Below, piece by piece: positions 8,019 to 18,141 of a stretch of 64,000 nt of DNA (its first letter is position 1; every line of letters begins with the position of its first letter). Below the pieces are notes generated by a model, which was not told where the DNA came from, searched no databases, and was given only the letters and a program-made list of their open reading frames with translations. Source of the stretch: Treponema peruense (GTDB taxonomy: Bacteria; Spirochaetota; Spirochaetia; Treponematales; Treponemataceae); assembly GCF_016117655.1 (NCBI RefSeq), contig NZ_CP064936.1, forward strand, positions 1,054,001 to 1,118,000. Direction: 5' to 3'. The translations under genes were made by a program, and so were the position numbers.

Positions 8019-10106
8019 ATGTCAAAAGTTGGTATTTCCGAACTTGTATTGCGCGACGCACATCAGTCGCTTCATGCAACACGCATGACAACCGCAGATA
8101 TGCTTCCTGCATGTCCAATGATTGATAAAATAGGCTACTGGGCCGTTGAAGGTTGGGGTGGAGCTACATACGACAGCTGTATACGCTTTTTGAATGAAGA
8201 TCCGTGGGAGCGCCTGCGCAAACTTCATGCAGCCCTTCCGAATAACAAAATAATGATGCTTCTGCGTGGCCAGAATCTTCTCGGATATCGCCACTATGCA
8301 GATGATGTTGTAGACAAGTTTGTGGAAACCGCTGCAAAGAACGGAATCGACGTATTCAGAATTTTTGATGCATGCAACGATCCGCGCAACCTTGAAAGAG
8401 CTGCAAAGGCAGCAAAGAAGACCGGCAAGCATGTTCAGATGGCAATTTCCTATGCCGTTACTCCTTATCATACAGTAGAAAAGTATGCAGAACTTGCCAA
8501 AACATATGCAGAATTTGGCGCGGATTCAATCTGTATAAAAGATATGTCCGGTCTTCTCAAGCCTTATGATGTTTACGATCTTGTTACAGCAGTAAAAAAG
8601 GCCTGCGATCTTCCGGTTGAGATTCATTCACATTCTACTACAGGTCTTTCTGTTGCAACTGAACTTAAGGCAACAGAAGCCGGTGCAGATGTTCTTGATA
8701 CCGCAATTTCTTCTATGTCTATGGGAACTTCACACAGCCCTACAGAAACTATCGTAGAAATGCTTAAGGGAACAAAATACGACACTGAACTCGATATCAA
8801 GGCACTTCTTGAGATTGCTGCATATTTCCGCGAAGTACGCAAGCATTATGCTTCACTTGAGTCAAAATTCCTTGGTGCAGATACACGTATTCTTCTTTCA
8901 CAGGTTCCGGGCGGAATGCTTTCAAACCTTGAGAGCCAGCTTAAGCAGCAGGGTGCCAGTGACAAGATGGATGAAGTTCTCAAGGAACTCCCGCTTGTCC
9001 AGAAAGACGTCGGTTATGTTCCGCTTGTAACTCCTACATCACAGATTGTCGGAACACAGGCTGTATTCAATGTTTTGTTCGGCCGCTATGAAAGAATGAC
9101 CGGTGAATTCCGCGATCTTCTTGTCGGAAAATACGGAAAACTTCCTGCTGAACCGAATGCTGACCTTGTAAAGAAGGCTCTTGTTCAGAACTCAATGGAA
9201 GCTGCTATTACATGCCGCCCGGCAGACCTTATTGCTCCTGAATGGGACAAGATGGAAAAAGAAGCTGCAGAAAACGGCGGTGACGGTTCTGTAGAAGATA
9301 CACTTACTTATGCCATGTTCCCGAAGGTAGCTCCAAAATTCTTCAAGGAAAGAAAGAACGGACCTGTTGATGCACAGACTGCATTCGGCCTTAAGGAAAC
9401 TCCAAAGCCTGCAGCCGCTTCATCAAATGGTTCAAGCTATACAATTACCGTAAACGGTGCCGCATACAATGTTACTACAGGCCCTGCCGGTAACAATATG
9501 AGCGTAAATGTTAACGGAACAGCTTACAATGTTGCCTTTGGTGCAGCCGGAACAGCTCCTGCCGCTCCTGTTGCCGCAGCTCCGGTTGCCGTCGGCGGTG
9601 TAGAAATAAAGGCTCCTGTTGCAGGAACATTGCTCAAGCAGTGTTTTGCAAACGGTTCAAAGGTTTCAAAGGGACAGACTGTTATTCTCATTGAATCAAT
9701 GAAGATGGAACTCGAAGTAAAGGCAACTGCAGACGGAACAATCAACTATTCTGTTGCAGCAGGAAGCCAGATAACAAACGGACAGGTACTTGCTTCTATC
9801 GGCGGTACTGTTGCCGCAGCACCTGTTGCTTCTCCTGCACCTGTAGCCGCTCCTGCAGCCCCGGCACCTTCTGCCCCTGCAGCCGCTTCAGGAACAGGAA
9901 AGCCTGTAAACGCACCTGTAGCTGGAGTTTTTCTCAGAACATGTGTTCCCGAGGGAGCTTCTGTAAACGCTTCTGACAACATCATTATCATTGAGTCAAT
10001 GAAGATGGAACTTGAAATTAAGGCCGGTACTGCAGGAAAGGTTCACTTCCTTGCTTCTGCAGGCAGCCAGATTACAAACGGTCAGACTGTTGCCGAGATT
10101 CAGTAA
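8019..10106 (+). CDS. oadA: Oxaloacetate decarboxylase alpha subunit with two biotinyl domains
   Basis: 695 residues. Residues 1 to about 460 form the carboxyltransferase domain: [15 protein letters not shown] with the metal-binding Asp, [18 protein letters not shown] (the lysine expected to be carboxylated) and IHSHSTTG (metal-binding His pair). A linker with a duplicated VNGxAYNV motif (about 475-505) follows. Then come two complete biotin carrier domains, each with the ESMKMELE attachment motif; the biotin lysines are K562 and K662, exactly 100 residues apart, joined by an Ala/Pro linker. The subunit transfers CO2 from oxaloacetate to biotin, giving pyruvate. The ordinary enzyme has one biotin domain. 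Related transcarboxylase or methylmalonyl-CoA enzymes share the biotin domain, but the catalytic domain is of the pyruvate/oxaloacetate type. Confidence 0.92.
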   Translation: MSKVGISELVLRDAHQSLHATRMTTADMLPACPMIDKIGYWAVEGWGGATYDSCIRFLNEDPWERLRKLHAALPNNKIMMLLRGQNLLGYRHYADDVVDKFVETAAKNGIDVFRIFDACNDPRNLERAAKAAKKTGKHVQMAISYAVTPYHTVEKYAELAKTYAEFGADSICIKDMSGLLKPYDVYDLVTAVKKACDLPVEIHSHSTTGLSVATELKATEAGADVLDTAISSMSMGTSHSPTETIVEMLKGTKYDTELDIKALLEIAAYFREVRKHYASLESKFLGADTRILLSQVPGGMLSNLESQLKQQGASDKMDEVLKELPLVQKDVGYVPLVTPTSQIVGTQAVFNVLFGRYERMTGEFRDLLVGKYGKLPAEPNADLVKKALVQNSMEAAITCRPADLIAPEWDKMEKEAAENGGDGSVEDTLTYAMFPKVAPKFFKERKNGPVDAQTAFGLKETPKPAAASSNGSSYTITVNGAAYNVTTGPAGNNMSVNVNGTAYNVAFGAAGTAPAAPVAAAPVAVGGVEIKAPVAGTLLKQCFANGSKVSKGQTVILIESMKMELEVKATADGTINYSVAAGSQITNGQVLASIGGTVAAAPVASPAPVAAPAAPAPSAPAAASGTGKPVNAPVAGVFLRTCVPEGASVNASDNIIIIESMKMELEIKAGTAGKVHFLASAGSQITNGQTVAEIQ

Positions 10107-10119
10107 TAAGGATTTTAAT

Positions 10120-11559
10120 ATGCCCAGTACAAAGACAGAAAAAAATAAAAAGATAGCCTTTGTGATGCTTGCCATTATGGCAGCCGCTTCGGTTTTGTCT
10201 TTTGGCACGAAAGTTTTTGCCCAGGACGCAACTCCTGTCGTGCAGGAAGCTTCAGGCCTTGACAAGGTCATTAAAGGAACAGAGGACTGGAACGGAAAGT
10301 ACGATATTTCTGTTTCAAAGTTCATCAGAAACATAGGAAAGTCAACAGGCATCTACAAGATGATTCATCAGCAGACAGCCGCCGAGATTGCAGAAGAGCG
10401 TGAAGCCGAAGAAGCAAAACAGGCCGGGCTCAAAAAAGATCCGTTTGCAGGAAAAAAGGCTCCGGGTTGGCAGTATGTTATCATGATTACAATCGGTTTC
10501 CTTATCGTTTATCTGGGAGCAGCAAAGGGATTTGAACCTCTTCTCCTTATTCCAATCGGATTCGGAACAATTCTTGTAAATATTCCGGGTGCAGGAATGG
10601 GGAATCCTCCCGACGGTATGCTGAATATAATTTACAGCGCAGGTGTAGGAAACGAATTCTTCCCGATGCTTATTTTCATGGGAATCGGGGCAATGACTGA
10701 CTTTGGACCTCTTATTGCAAACCCCAAGATGGCTCTTCTTGGAGGAGCGGCACAGCTTGGCGTTTTCTTTACCCTGTTTGGTGTTGCACTCATGAACATT
10801 ATTCCGGGAATTGACTACAATATGCTCCAGGCTTCTGCTATTTCAATTATAGGTGGTGCAGACGGTCCTACATCAATTTACGTTTCTGGAAAACTTGCTC
10901 CAGAAATGATGGCTGTAATTGCGGTTGCTGCATATTCCTACATGGCTCTTGTTCCGATGATTCAGCCGCCGATTATGAAGCTTCTTACCACAAAGCACGA
11001 GCGCACAATCCGCATGGACCAGCTTCGTCCTGTAAGCAAGGCAGAACGCACTCTGTTCCCGATGTTGCTTCTTGTTCTTACAATTCTTCTTCTTCCTCCG
11101 GCAGCTCCTCTTATAGGAATGCTTGCGTTCGGAAACTTTGTAAAACAGTGCGGCGTGGTTGATCGCCTTTCAAAAACAATGGAAAACGAGCTTATGAATA
11201 TTGTCTCTATTCTTCTTTCTCTTGGTGTAGGAAGCCAGATGACACCTGAAAAAATCATAAACCCGAATTCTATTGGAATTATCATTCTTGGACTTGTGGC
11301 ATTTGCCGTTGCAACAGCCGGTGGAATAATGATGGCAAAACTGATGAATCTTTTCCTTCCAAAGGGAAAGAAAATCAATCCGCTTATTGGTTCTGCAGGT
11401 GTTTCTGCTGTTCCTATGGCTGCCCGCGTAAGCAACAAGGTAGGTCTGGAGTATGACCCATCCAACTTCCTTCTGATGAACGCTATGGGACCGAATGTTT
11501 CTGGCGTTATTGGAACTGCTATTGCTGCAGGTATATTTATTGCAACATACGGAGCCTAA
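10120..11559 (+). CDS. oadB: Sodium-ion-translocating decarboxylase beta subunit
   Basis: 479 residues from the ATG at 10120 (AAGGA upstream). The core is the OadB/MmdB membrane protein: [12 protein letters not shown], the strongly conserved [20 protein letters not shown] with the Na+-binding Asp, and [20 protein letters not shown] near the end, with about nine hydrophobic segments. It decarboxylates carboxybiotin and pumps Na+ outward. Compared with Klebsiella OadB (about 433 residues) it has extra sequence at the N-terminus: a signal-like helix (about 12-30, ending in VFAQD) followed by a charged stretch rich in Ala/Glu/Lys before the first core helix near residue 110. Cotranscribed with oadG and oadA. 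Confidence 0.9.
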   Translation: MPSTKTEKNKKIAFVMLAIMAAASVLSFGTKVFAQDATPVVQEASGLDKVIKGTEDWNGKYDISVSKFIRNIGKSTGIYKMIHQQTAAEIAEEREAEEAKQAGLKKDPFAGKKAPGWQYVIMITIGFLIVYLGAAKGFEPLLLIPIGFGTILVNIPGAGMGNPPDGMLNIIYSAGVGNEFFPMLIFMGIGAMTDFGPLIANPKMALLGGAAQLGVFFTLFGVALMNIIPGIDYNMLQASAISIIGGADGPTSIYVSGKLAPEMMAVIAVAAYSYMALVPMIQPPIMKLLTTKHERTIRMDQLRPVSKAERTLFPMLLLVLTILLLPPAAPLIGMLAFGNFVKQCGVVDRLSKTMENELMNIVSILLSLGVGSQMTPEKIINPNSIGIIILGLVAFAVATAGGIMMAKLMNLFLPKGKKINPLIGSAGVSAVPMAARVSNKVGLEYDPSNFLLMNAMGPNVSGVIGTAIAAGIFIATYGA

Positions 11560-11582
11560 ACGTATTCATCGTTTTTAATATG

Positions 11583-11625
11583 CATCTCCGGGAATTCATC
11601 TGGATTTTCGGAGATGTTTTTTTTT
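11583..11625 (+). terminator. Intrinsic terminator of the oad operon
   Basis: CATCTCCG pairs with CGGAGATG (11583-11590 with 11609-11616) and is followed by nine T residues. It lies 23 bases after the oadB stop and before sbcD. Confidence 0.85.
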
Positions 11626-11636
11626 GGAGTGAATTA

Positions 11637-12809
11637 ATGCGTTTTCTGCACACGGCTGACTGGCATTTGGGAAAATCTTTTTTTGAAAAATCCCTTGTTG
11701 AAGACCAGGCTTTTTTCCTGGAACAGCTCAAGACTGAACTAAAAAACAATTATGATGCGCTTATTGTAAGCGGCGACATTTACGACCGGTCAGTTCCGCC
11801 TTCTGACGCAGTTACCCTTTTGGGAAGTTTTTTGTCACAAATTCACGGCAGTTTTCCGGAACTTCACATTTTTCTTCTTGCAGGAAATCATGACAGTGCA
11901 GAGCGGCTTTCTTTTGCAAAGGAAATTCTTGGTGAAAGCAACATTCATCTTTGCACCGACTGCCGCGCGTTTACAGAACCTGTAATAATCGGTGATACGG
12001 CCGTTTACCAGCTTCCGTTTCTTACGGCAGGCTGTATCTGTAAAACAAATTCCGACGAAATTTTACGCAGCCAGCAGGATCTTCTTTCTGCAGCTGTAAC
12101 AGAAATAGAATCTTTTCATAAAAAGAAATATCCTTCCCTGAACTCTGTACTGAGTGCACATCTGTTTGCAGCCGGCGGTTTAAGAAGTGACAGCGAACGC
12201 ATTCCTGTCGGAACAGCAGATCAGGTAGACGCGGCTCTTTTGGACTTTTTTGACTATACGGCGCTTGGTCACCTGCACAGTTTTCAAAAAGCAGGAAAAT
12301 CTGCCTGGTATTCCGGCTCTCCGCTTTCGTATTCTTTTGATGAAGCAGGTTCAGCAAAATTTATGCTTGATGTTAAACTTGAAAAACACTGCGCGTCCAT
12401 CAATAAAATTCCGGTTAAGCCTCTCCACCGCTGTTCCGTAATAAAAGGAACTTTTGCTGAACTTAAAAACGCCTCATCTTTTTCTGAATACGAAGATGAT
12501 TATGTTCAGGCTGTATGTACCGATTTGAGTGTCGTTGCAAATCCGATGGCTGTATTAAGAAAACGTTACGAAAATATTCTGTCTTTTGGATATGAAAGAA
12601 AAAATTCAAATAATACAAGGTCTGACTCTATTCAAAAGCGCAGGGAACTTCTTGACGCATCTTCTTCTGTAGAATCCTATTCAAAAGTGTTTGAAGCATT
12701 TCTTGATGATTTATACGGGCCGGGTTGCATTTGCAGTGACAACAGTTTTTCAAAAGAAGTTGAAGAATTCAAAAAAGCGTGTGATGAACTGAATAAATCA
12801 GGAGAATAA
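11637..12809 (+). CDS. sbcD: Exonuclease subunit SbcD (Mre11-type nuclease)
   Basis: 390 residues starting MRFLHTADWHLGK, the canonical SbcD N-terminus. Calcineurin-like phosphoesterase motifs follow: LIVSGDIYDR, LLAGNHDSAERL, HLFAAGG and ALGHLHS, which bind the two Mn2+ ions. With SbcC it forms the bacterial Mre11-Rad50 complex that trims DNA ends and cleaves hairpins. The start at 11637 has GGAG eight bases upstream; a longer frame from 11580 would begin inside the oad terminator and is not favoured. The stop codon lies in the foot of a hairpin repeat that separates it from sbcC. Confidence 0.95.
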   Translation: MRFLHTADWHLGKSFFEKSLVEDQAFFLEQLKTELKNNYDALIVSGDIYDRSVPPSDAVTLLGSFLSQIHGSFPELHIFLLAGNHDSAERLSFAKEILGESNIHLCTDCRAFTEPVIIGDTAVYQLPFLTAGCICKTNSDEILRSQQDLLSAAVTEIESFHKKKYPSLNSVLSAHLFAAGGLRSDSERIPVGTADQVDAALLDFFDYTALGHLHSFQKAGKSAWYSGSPLSYSFDEAGSAKFMLDVKLEKHCASINKIPVKPLHRCSVIKGTFAELKNASSFSEYEDDYVQAVCTDLSVVANPMAVLRKRYENILSFGYERKNSNNTRSDSIQKRRELLDASSSVESYSKVFEAFLDDLYGPGCICSDNSFSKEVEEFKKACDELNKSGE

Positions 12810-12873
12810 GGTAAAAAATCCGCCGGAATGGCGTCGGCTTTTTTACCTTAAAGTTTGCATTGCAAACTTTTTT
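12808..12873. repeat. Two-hairpin intergenic repeat (copy A)
   Basis: Module 1 (12808-12849) is a long hairpin whose outer stem AAGGTAAAAAA/TTTTTTACCTT encloses TCCGCCGGAATGGCGTCGGC. Module 2 (12850-12873) is AAAGTTTGCA facing TGCAAACTTT plus a T run. Both modules recur in the 50074-50318 gap in the same order. Either hairpin could act as an intrinsic terminator between sbcD and sbcC. Confidence 0.75.
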
Positions 12874-12885
12874 ATAGGAGTGGAA

Positions 12886-15681
12886 TTGAAACCTTTAAAA
12901 CTTAAGTTAAAAAATATTGGTCCTTTTTTGGATGAAACTGTTGATTTTTCGCAGTTGTCAGATATGTTCCTTGTACGCGGAAAAACAGGCAGTGGAAAGA
13001 CGACCATCTTTGACGCAATGACATATGCTCTGTACGGCGAAGTAACTGGAATAAGACAGACAAAATCTGTTAAGCTTCACAGTGATTATGTTCCGGCAGA
13101 AGAAAGCGGGCTTGTTGTTTTTGAATTTCTGCTTAACCACCAGGTATACAGAATTTCCAGAACCGCAAAAGCCGATACACTTTCAAAAACAGGTAAACTG
13201 CGCCGGGCTGTAAACCAGATGACGCTTGAAAAAAAAGATGATGACAATTGGACTGTTCTTGACGGAACTCCCACTGAACTTACCCAGAAGGTGCGTGATT
13301 TGATTGGCCTAAGCCGCGAAGAATTTTCGCAGATTGTTCTTCTTCCGCAGGGTGAATTTGCAGCCTTTTTAAGACAGGATCCGTCAGAACGCAAGCAGAC
13401 TCTTTCAAAACTTTTTCCTGTTGAATTTTATTCGTCACTCTGCGATTTTGTAAAACAGAAAGCGTCTGTTGCCGAACAGCAGATGTCTGCGCTGTCTGTA
13501 TCCCTCGAGTCCGAAACAGAAAATTTTGACAGGGAAAGAGCCGTAAGTGAATCGCTTTCGATAAAAAATGAAATTGATTCTTTGAAAACCGCAAATGACG
13601 AACTTGCACTTTCCATACAAATGGTTTCTGCAGAAAAAGAAAAACTTAACCTGGAATTAAATTCTGCACTTGAAGCAGAAAAGCTTACGGCTCAGATTAA
13701 AAATCTTGAATTACAGAAAGAAAAAATCAAAAGTGATAGAAATAAAATTTATTTGAGTGAAACTGCCGCTGCAGTCAAAAACGCTGTTTTGCAAAGAGAC
13801 CGCGCAGAAGTAAAACTTTTGGATACCCAAAACAATATTGCTTCTTCTAAAAAAGTACTTTCTGATTTGCAGAAAAAGTATGACGAACTTGACGGTCAAA
13901 AAAAGGAATTTTCCGACGTATCTCTGAAAATAGAAAAACTGTCACTTTCGGTAAATGATGAGATAAAAAAACTTGAACAGTCCGAGAAAATTGAGCAGGC
14001 AAAAAAGAAATTAACAGAAGCAAAAAGCAAACTGTGTGAATATTTTTCAAAAATTGTTCCAGCTTTGTCTTTATGCGAAAAACAGCTTGGTGAAAACAAA
14101 CTGACTGTAACAGGAATTTCTGATAGTCTTGAAACTGCAGAGAATGCAAAAAAAGCTCTTGAAGCCGCACAGAATGACGAGCGTATAAACCATTCGGCTT
14201 CGGCTCTTTCCAAGGAATTAAAGGAAGGAAGTCCCTGTCCTGTCTGCGGCTCTACACATCATCCGGCTCCTGCAGTTCTTATTGAGTCTGGAAAAGATTT
14301 TGCTTCTCTTCTAAAAGTTCAGGAAGATGCTGTAGCAATGTACAGGGCAAAGCTTGAAAAACTCGAAAAAGATGCGCGCGATATTCTTTCAAAAAAGACA
14401 CTCTTTGAAAGCTTTAAATCGCAGATTCAGAGTGCTGCACAAAGTTACGGGGTTTGTCTTCCTGCAGAAGATTCGCTGCCTGAACGCACAGATCCTCTTC
14501 CCAACGGAACTTTTATTCCCTCAATGCAGGACAAAATAAATTCTGCTGTAAACAATCTTTCGTGCAATTTTGCAGCCGCAAATACTGTTGATGTTGCATC
14601 ATTTACAAGCGCGCAGGATATTGTTTCAAAAATCAATGCACTTAATGAAGAAAAAGAGCAACTTAAAGACAGACTTTCTGATTATGAAAAATCCTGTAAT
14701 GACACCCGCTCCAAACTCGACTCTGTTAAAAGCAGAATTGATACACTTGGTGAAACAGAAAAAGAATTCTTGTCTGAACATAATGAGGCTGTTCAGAATG
14801 TCAGGACAGAACTTTCAAAAACCAATTTTACTGACGAGCAAAGTGCACTAGCCGCTGTTCTTTCTGATGATGATTACAATCTTTTGAAAAAAAACTGCGA
14901 CTCCTTTGAAAAAGAATATGATTTAACAAAGGCAAAACTTGAATCAATCAAATGCTCGGGACTGAGTGCCTCAGAACTGTCACAGAAGTACAGCGAATCA
15001 GAGAATAAACTTAACGGACTTACTGAAAAGAACAATAAGAATTCAGATTCAATTACATCCCTTACTTCAAGAAAGTCCCTTGTAGATGACAAGTTGCGGC
15101 GCATAGAAAATCTTGAAGCGCAAATTCAGGAGCTTTCAGAAAAAAACAGTTCCCTTTTGAAACTTTCTTTAGATTTGGGAATAAAAAATCCAAAAAAGAT
15201 TCCGTTTGACTCCTGGGTTTTGGGAACATTTTTTGAAGATGTGGTAAGCGCTGCAAATCTAAGATTCAGAAAAATTTCTTCAGGCCGTTTTGAATTCATT
15301 CTAAAGGAAGATTCTTCAGGCGGAAGGGGAGCGAAGGGACTTGACCTTGCTGTAGGAGACAGTTATACAGGACACGAACGTTCTACTGCATCGTTAAGCG
15401 GCGGTGAAACTTTTATGGCTTCGTTAAGTCTGGCTCTTGCACTTACAGATATTGTACAGTCCAGAACCGGCGGAATAAGGCTGGATTCACTTTTTATAGA
15501 TGAAGGCTTTGGTTCTTTGGACGGCGAAACTCTGGACAACGCCATTTCAATTCTGGATGAAGTAAGGGAAGAGCGCATGGTAGGAATAATTTCCCATGTA
15601 GATTCTCTTGCACAGTCTGTTCCGTGCCATATTGATGTAGAAAAATCCAACTGCGGAAGCCGCATTCACGTGAGTGCCTGA
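12886..15681 (+). CDS. sbcC: Exonuclease subunit SbcC (Rad50-type ATPase)
   Basis: 931 residues. Order of parts: KPLKLKLKNIGPF N-terminus, Walker A GKTGSGKTTIFDAM near residue 36, QIVLLPQGEFAAFL, two long coiled-coil arms, a zinc hook CPVCG at about residue 451, then ABC signature LSGGETFMASLSLALAL, Walker B LFIDEGFGSLD and the H-loop IISHVDSL. It is the ATPase and DNA-tethering arm of SbcCD. I chose TTG at 12886 (AGGAG five bases upstream and the standard KPLKL beginning); a GTG at 12880 in frame directly abuts the ribosome site and is less likely. Confidence 0.93.
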   Translation: MKPLKLKLKNIGPFLDETVDFSQLSDMFLVRGKTGSGKTTIFDAMTYALYGEVTGIRQTKSVKLHSDYVPAEESGLVVFEFLLNHQVYRISRTAKADTLSKTGKLRRAVNQMTLEKKDDDNWTVLDGTPTELTQKVRDLIGLSREEFSQIVLLPQGEFAAFLRQDPSERKQTLSKLFPVEFYSSLCDFVKQKASVAEQQMSALSVSLESETENFDRERAVSESLSIKNEIDSLKTANDELALSIQMVSAEKEKLNLELNSALEAEKLTAQIKNLELQKEKIKSDRNKIYLSETAAAVKNAVLQRDRAEVKLLDTQNNIASSKKVLSDLQKKYDELDGQKKEFSDVSLKIEKLSLSVNDEIKKLEQSEKIEQAKKKLTEAKSKLCEYFSKIVPALSLCEKQLGENKLTVTGISDSLETAENAKKALEAAQNDERINHSASALSKELKEGSPCPVCGSTHHPAPAVLIESGKDFASLLKVQEDAVAMYRAKLEKLEKDARDILSKKTLFESFKSQIQSAAQSYGVCLPAEDSLPERTDPLPNGTFIPSMQDKINSAVNNLSCNFAAANTVDVASFTSAQDIVSKINALNEEKEQLKDRLSDYEKSCNDTRSKLDSVKSRIDTLGETEKEFLSEHNEAVQNVRTELSKTNFTDEQSALAAVLSDDDYNLLKKNCDSFEKEYDLTKAKLESIKCSGLSASELSQKYSESENKLNGLTEKNNKNSDSITSLTSRKSLVDDKLRRIENLEAQIQELSEKNSSLLKLSLDLGIKNPKKIPFDSWVLGTFFEDVVSAANLRFRKISSGRFEFILKEDSSGGRGAKGLDLAVGDSYTGHERSTASLSGGETFMASLSLALALTDIVQSRTGGIRLDSLFIDEGFGSLDGETLDNAISILDEVREERMVGIISHVDSLAQSVPCHIDVEKSNCGSRIHVSA

Positions 15682-15691
15682 TGTGTTTTGG

Positions 15692-15739
15692 TATGGTATT
15701 CTACGCTAGAATTTATATGTTTTTCCGTAGAATACCATA
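15692..15739. terminator. Perfect 14-bp inverted repeat between convergent genes
   Basis: TATGGTATTCTACG at 15692-15705 and its exact complement at 15726-15739, separated by 20 bases. It straddles the end of the minus-strand regulator, so the right arm is coding. No long T run follows, but the position between two converging genes suggests a bidirectional transcription stop. Confidence 0.6.
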
Positions 15740-16761
15740 AGTTCTTCTTTTGCATTTTTCATTATTTCAATAACGTCGGGTCTGAATGCACCCCTGTCGT
15801 CCATTATTGAATTGTATGCAACAGAAAAGTTTGAGGCAGTAGGACTTTCTTCTGCAAAAAAGTGGGTGCAGAAATCAATTGCGAGTGAACACATCTGCGT
15901 GTAAATATTGTTGATTGTGTCTTTGAGTCCGTGCGGCATTCCCTGTCCGTCGTATCTTTCATGGTGATGTGCACACATGTCTGCAGCTGTCTTTACAAAC
16001 AGACTGACTGCAGGGCTTTGGTTTACAGAAACAATTTCTGCTCCCGCCAGCGTGTGTGTTGTAGGAATACTTTCTGTGTCGGCAATCGGGTACTTTTTCT
16101 GTTTGTTTTCTGAAGGAACAGCCATTCTTCCTATGTCATAAAAGTATGCTGCCCTGCTGATTATTTCTATTGCTTCAGGGCACAGACTGCGCGGAGCCTT
16201 TGTTGCAAAGTATTCTTCAAGCAGAATATGTACAACTTCGCTTACATGGGTGTAGAGTTCGTCGGTTTTCTTTTGGTTTGCAAGAAATGTTCTGTAGACG
16301 CGTTTGAGTTTTTCTTCGTAAATAAGGGTGTTTTTAAGTTCGGCATCTGTAATATTGTTGGCCGGAACAGTAACTGCCGATGCAATTTTTTTTCTGTCAA
16401 AAAATGTCTTGAGTTTTGAAAGTATCAGCGTGCTGTCGTATGGCTTTTTTATAAAACCGGTTACTCCGTAGTTAACGGCTTTTTTTATGTTTTCTGTCTG
16501 GGTTTCTGCAGAAATAAGATAAACAGGCATGGACATGAGTCTTGTTCTGTTCGTAAGGTCAAGGGTAGCAAAACCGTCCATTCCGGGCATTGAAATATCA
16601 AGCATGAGCGCATCAATCTGAATCGAAAAGTTATTCAGAATTTCTATTGCAGAAAAACCGCTGTTTGCTTCTATTACATCATATGACTGTGAAAGTATAT
16701 TTTTAAGAATCATTCTGTCAATGTCAGAATCATCTACTATGAGAATTTTAATGTTGGACAT
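15706..16761 (-). CDS. Response regulator with degenerate HD-GYP output domain
   Basis: 351 residues. Residues 1-120 are a receiver domain: ILIVDDSDIDR acid pocket, phospho-acceptor Asp55 in LMLDISMPGMDG, and K106 in GFIKKPYD. Residues 140-351 resemble an HD-GYP domain that in active members hydrolyses cyclic di-GMP, with H172, H236, the HHHERYDGQG stretch (265-274) and downstream helices. The defining HD pair is YD (Tyr208-Asp209) and the GYP triplet is GMP (274-276), so metal binding and catalysis are doubtful. It could be a sensor of cyclic di-GMP or a protein-interaction module. It stands alone, convergent with sbcC; an AT-rich gap of about 95 bases leads to tyrS. Confidence 0.8.
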   Translation of the reverse strand: MSNIKILIVDDSDIDRMILKNILSQSYDVIEANSGFSAIEILNNFSIQIDALMLDISMPGMDGFATLDLTNRTRLMSMPVYLISAETQTENIKKAVNYGVTGFIKKPYDSTLILSKLKTFFDRKKIASAVTVPANNITDAELKNTLIYEEKLKRVYRTFLANQKKTDELYTHVSEVVHILLEEYFATKAPRSLCPEAIEIISRAAYFYDIGRMAVPSENKQKKYPIADTESIPTTHTLAGAEIVSVNQSPAVSLFVKTAADMCAHHHERYDGQGMPHGLKDTINNIYTQMCSLAIDFCTHFFAEESPTASNFSVAYNSIMDDRGAFRPDVIEIMKNAKEELMVFYGKTYKF

Positions 16762-16782
16762 ACATAAATTATATCATGGATA

Positions 16783-16811
16783 TTGGTTTTTGCAAGACAA
16801 TCTGTTATAAT
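16783..16811 (+). promoter_or_regulatory. tyrS promoter
   Basis: TTGGTT, 17-base spacer, consensus TATAAT at 16806-16811, 45 bases before the tyrS start. A second TATAAT lies at about 16836. Between them an inverted repeat CTGGG-TTA-CCCAG (16820-16832) could be an operator or small 5' hairpin. Confidence 0.65.
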
Positions 16812-16856
16812 AGGCGGAACTGGGTTACCCAGAATATATAATTTTTAGAGGTAAAA

Positions 16857-18101
16857 ATGAACGCGGCTATAGAAACGCTTAAAGAGCGCGGTTTTTTTGC
16901 ACAGTGTACAGATCTTGAAGGTCTTTCCGCAAAAATGGATAAAGGACCGGTTACATTTTATGTTGGCTGCGATCCTACAGGTCCAAGTCTCCATATCGGA
17001 CACATGGTTCCTTTTTTTGCTTTGAGGCATCTGCGTAACGCCGGTCATCATGGTATTGCACTTATTGGCGGCGGAACAGCCCGTATAGGAGACCCCAGCG
17101 GCAAAACTGAAATGCGCAAAATGATTACCTATGAGCAGATTGATTCCAATGTAGAAAAAATCAAGGCACAGCTCGACAGGTTTATTGGTTTTGACGGAAC
17201 AACAGCATTAAGCGACAACAATAAAAACTGGCTTGCAGATTTGAACTATATTGATTTTTTGCGCGATATAGGTTCATGTTTTTCTGTAAACAGAATGCTT
17301 ACTTTTGAAGCATACAAACAGCGTCTGGAACGCGGGCTTTCTTTCATAGAGTTTAACTACCAGCTTCTTCAGGCCTATGACTTTTACATGCTTCACCAGA
17401 GACACGGTTGCTGCCTTCAGATTGGCGGTGATGACCAGTGGGGAAATATTACTGCCGGTGTAGATCTTATACGCAGAAAACTCGGCGGAACTACCGAACT
17501 TAACAAGGAACATGAAGTCTTTGGCCTTACATTCCCGCTTATTACACGTTCTGACGGTAAGAAAATGGGCAAGACAGAAAAAGGCGCAATCTTTTTGGAT
17601 CCGTCACTTACAAGTGTTTTCGAATTCTTCCAGTACTGGCGCAATGTTGCCGATGCAGATGTAAGAAAATTCTTCCTTCTGTTTACTTTCCTTCCTGTTG
17701 CAGAAATTGATTCAATAGTGAAGGGGGACATCAATGCAGCCAAGGAACGTCTTGCTTACGAAGTTACAAAAGAGATTCACGGCACAGAAGATGCCGACAA
17801 AGCTTTGAGTGGTGCGCATGCTGCATTCAGCGGGGCAGGGGACAAATCTTCCATGCCTACGGTTGAACTTTCAAAATCTCTTTTTGAAGCCGGAATGAAT
17901 GTCTGTGATTTGTATTTTGAAACAAAACTCTGTGCCACAAAGTCTGATGCAAGACGACTTATTCAGCAGGGGGGTGCAAGCATAAATTCAAAGAACATTT
18001 CTGACGTCAAGGCTGTAATTTCACTTGCCGACGTAGATTCAGACGGTGAATTTGTAGTCAAGGCCGGTAAGAAAAAAATCTGCCGCGTGGTAGTTGAATA
18101 A
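16857..18101 (+). CDS. tyrS: Tyrosyl-tRNA synthetase
   Basis: 414 residues. Class I synthetase motifs: YVGCDPTGPSLHIGHM (HIGH motif), YQLLQAYDF, QIGGDDQWGNI (tyrosine and ATP binding) and SDGKKMGKTEKGA as the KMSKS loop. Residues after about 345 form the S4-like RNA-binding domain (SDARRLIQQGGASINSK). It charges tRNA-Tyr in the cytoplasm. The ATG follows AGAGG by six bases. The gene has its own promoter and a strong bidirectional terminator and is flanked by convergent and divergent neighbours, so it is a single-gene unit. Confidence 0.97.
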   Translation: MNAAIETLKERGFFAQCTDLEGLSAKMDKGPVTFYVGCDPTGPSLHIGHMVPFFALRHLRNAGHHGIALIGGGTARIGDPSGKTEMRKMITYEQIDSNVEKIKAQLDRFIGFDGTTALSDNNKNWLADLNYIDFLRDIGSCFSVNRMLTFEAYKQRLERGLSFIEFNYQLLQAYDFYMLHQRHGCCLQIGGDDQWGNITAGVDLIRRKLGGTTELNKEHEVFGLTFPLITRSDGKKMGKTEKGAIFLDPSLTSVFEFFQYWRNVADADVRKFFLLFTFLPVAEIDSIVKGDINAAKERLAYEVTKEIHGTEDADKALSGAHAAFSGAGDKSSMPTVELSKSLFEAGMNVCDLYFETKLCATKSDARRLIQQGGASINSKNISDVKAVISLADVDSDGEFVVKAGKKKICRVVVE

Positions 18102-18139
18102 AAAATGGCTGTCCAAAACTAATTGGACAGCCATTTTTT
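18100..18139. terminator. Bidirectional terminator between tyrS and the ParB-like gene
   Basis: Perfect 16-bp stem (18100-18115 with 18124-18139) with an 8-base loop; A6 on the left arm and T6 on the right arm give T runs on both strands. Confidence 0.92.
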
Positions 18140-18141
18140 AT

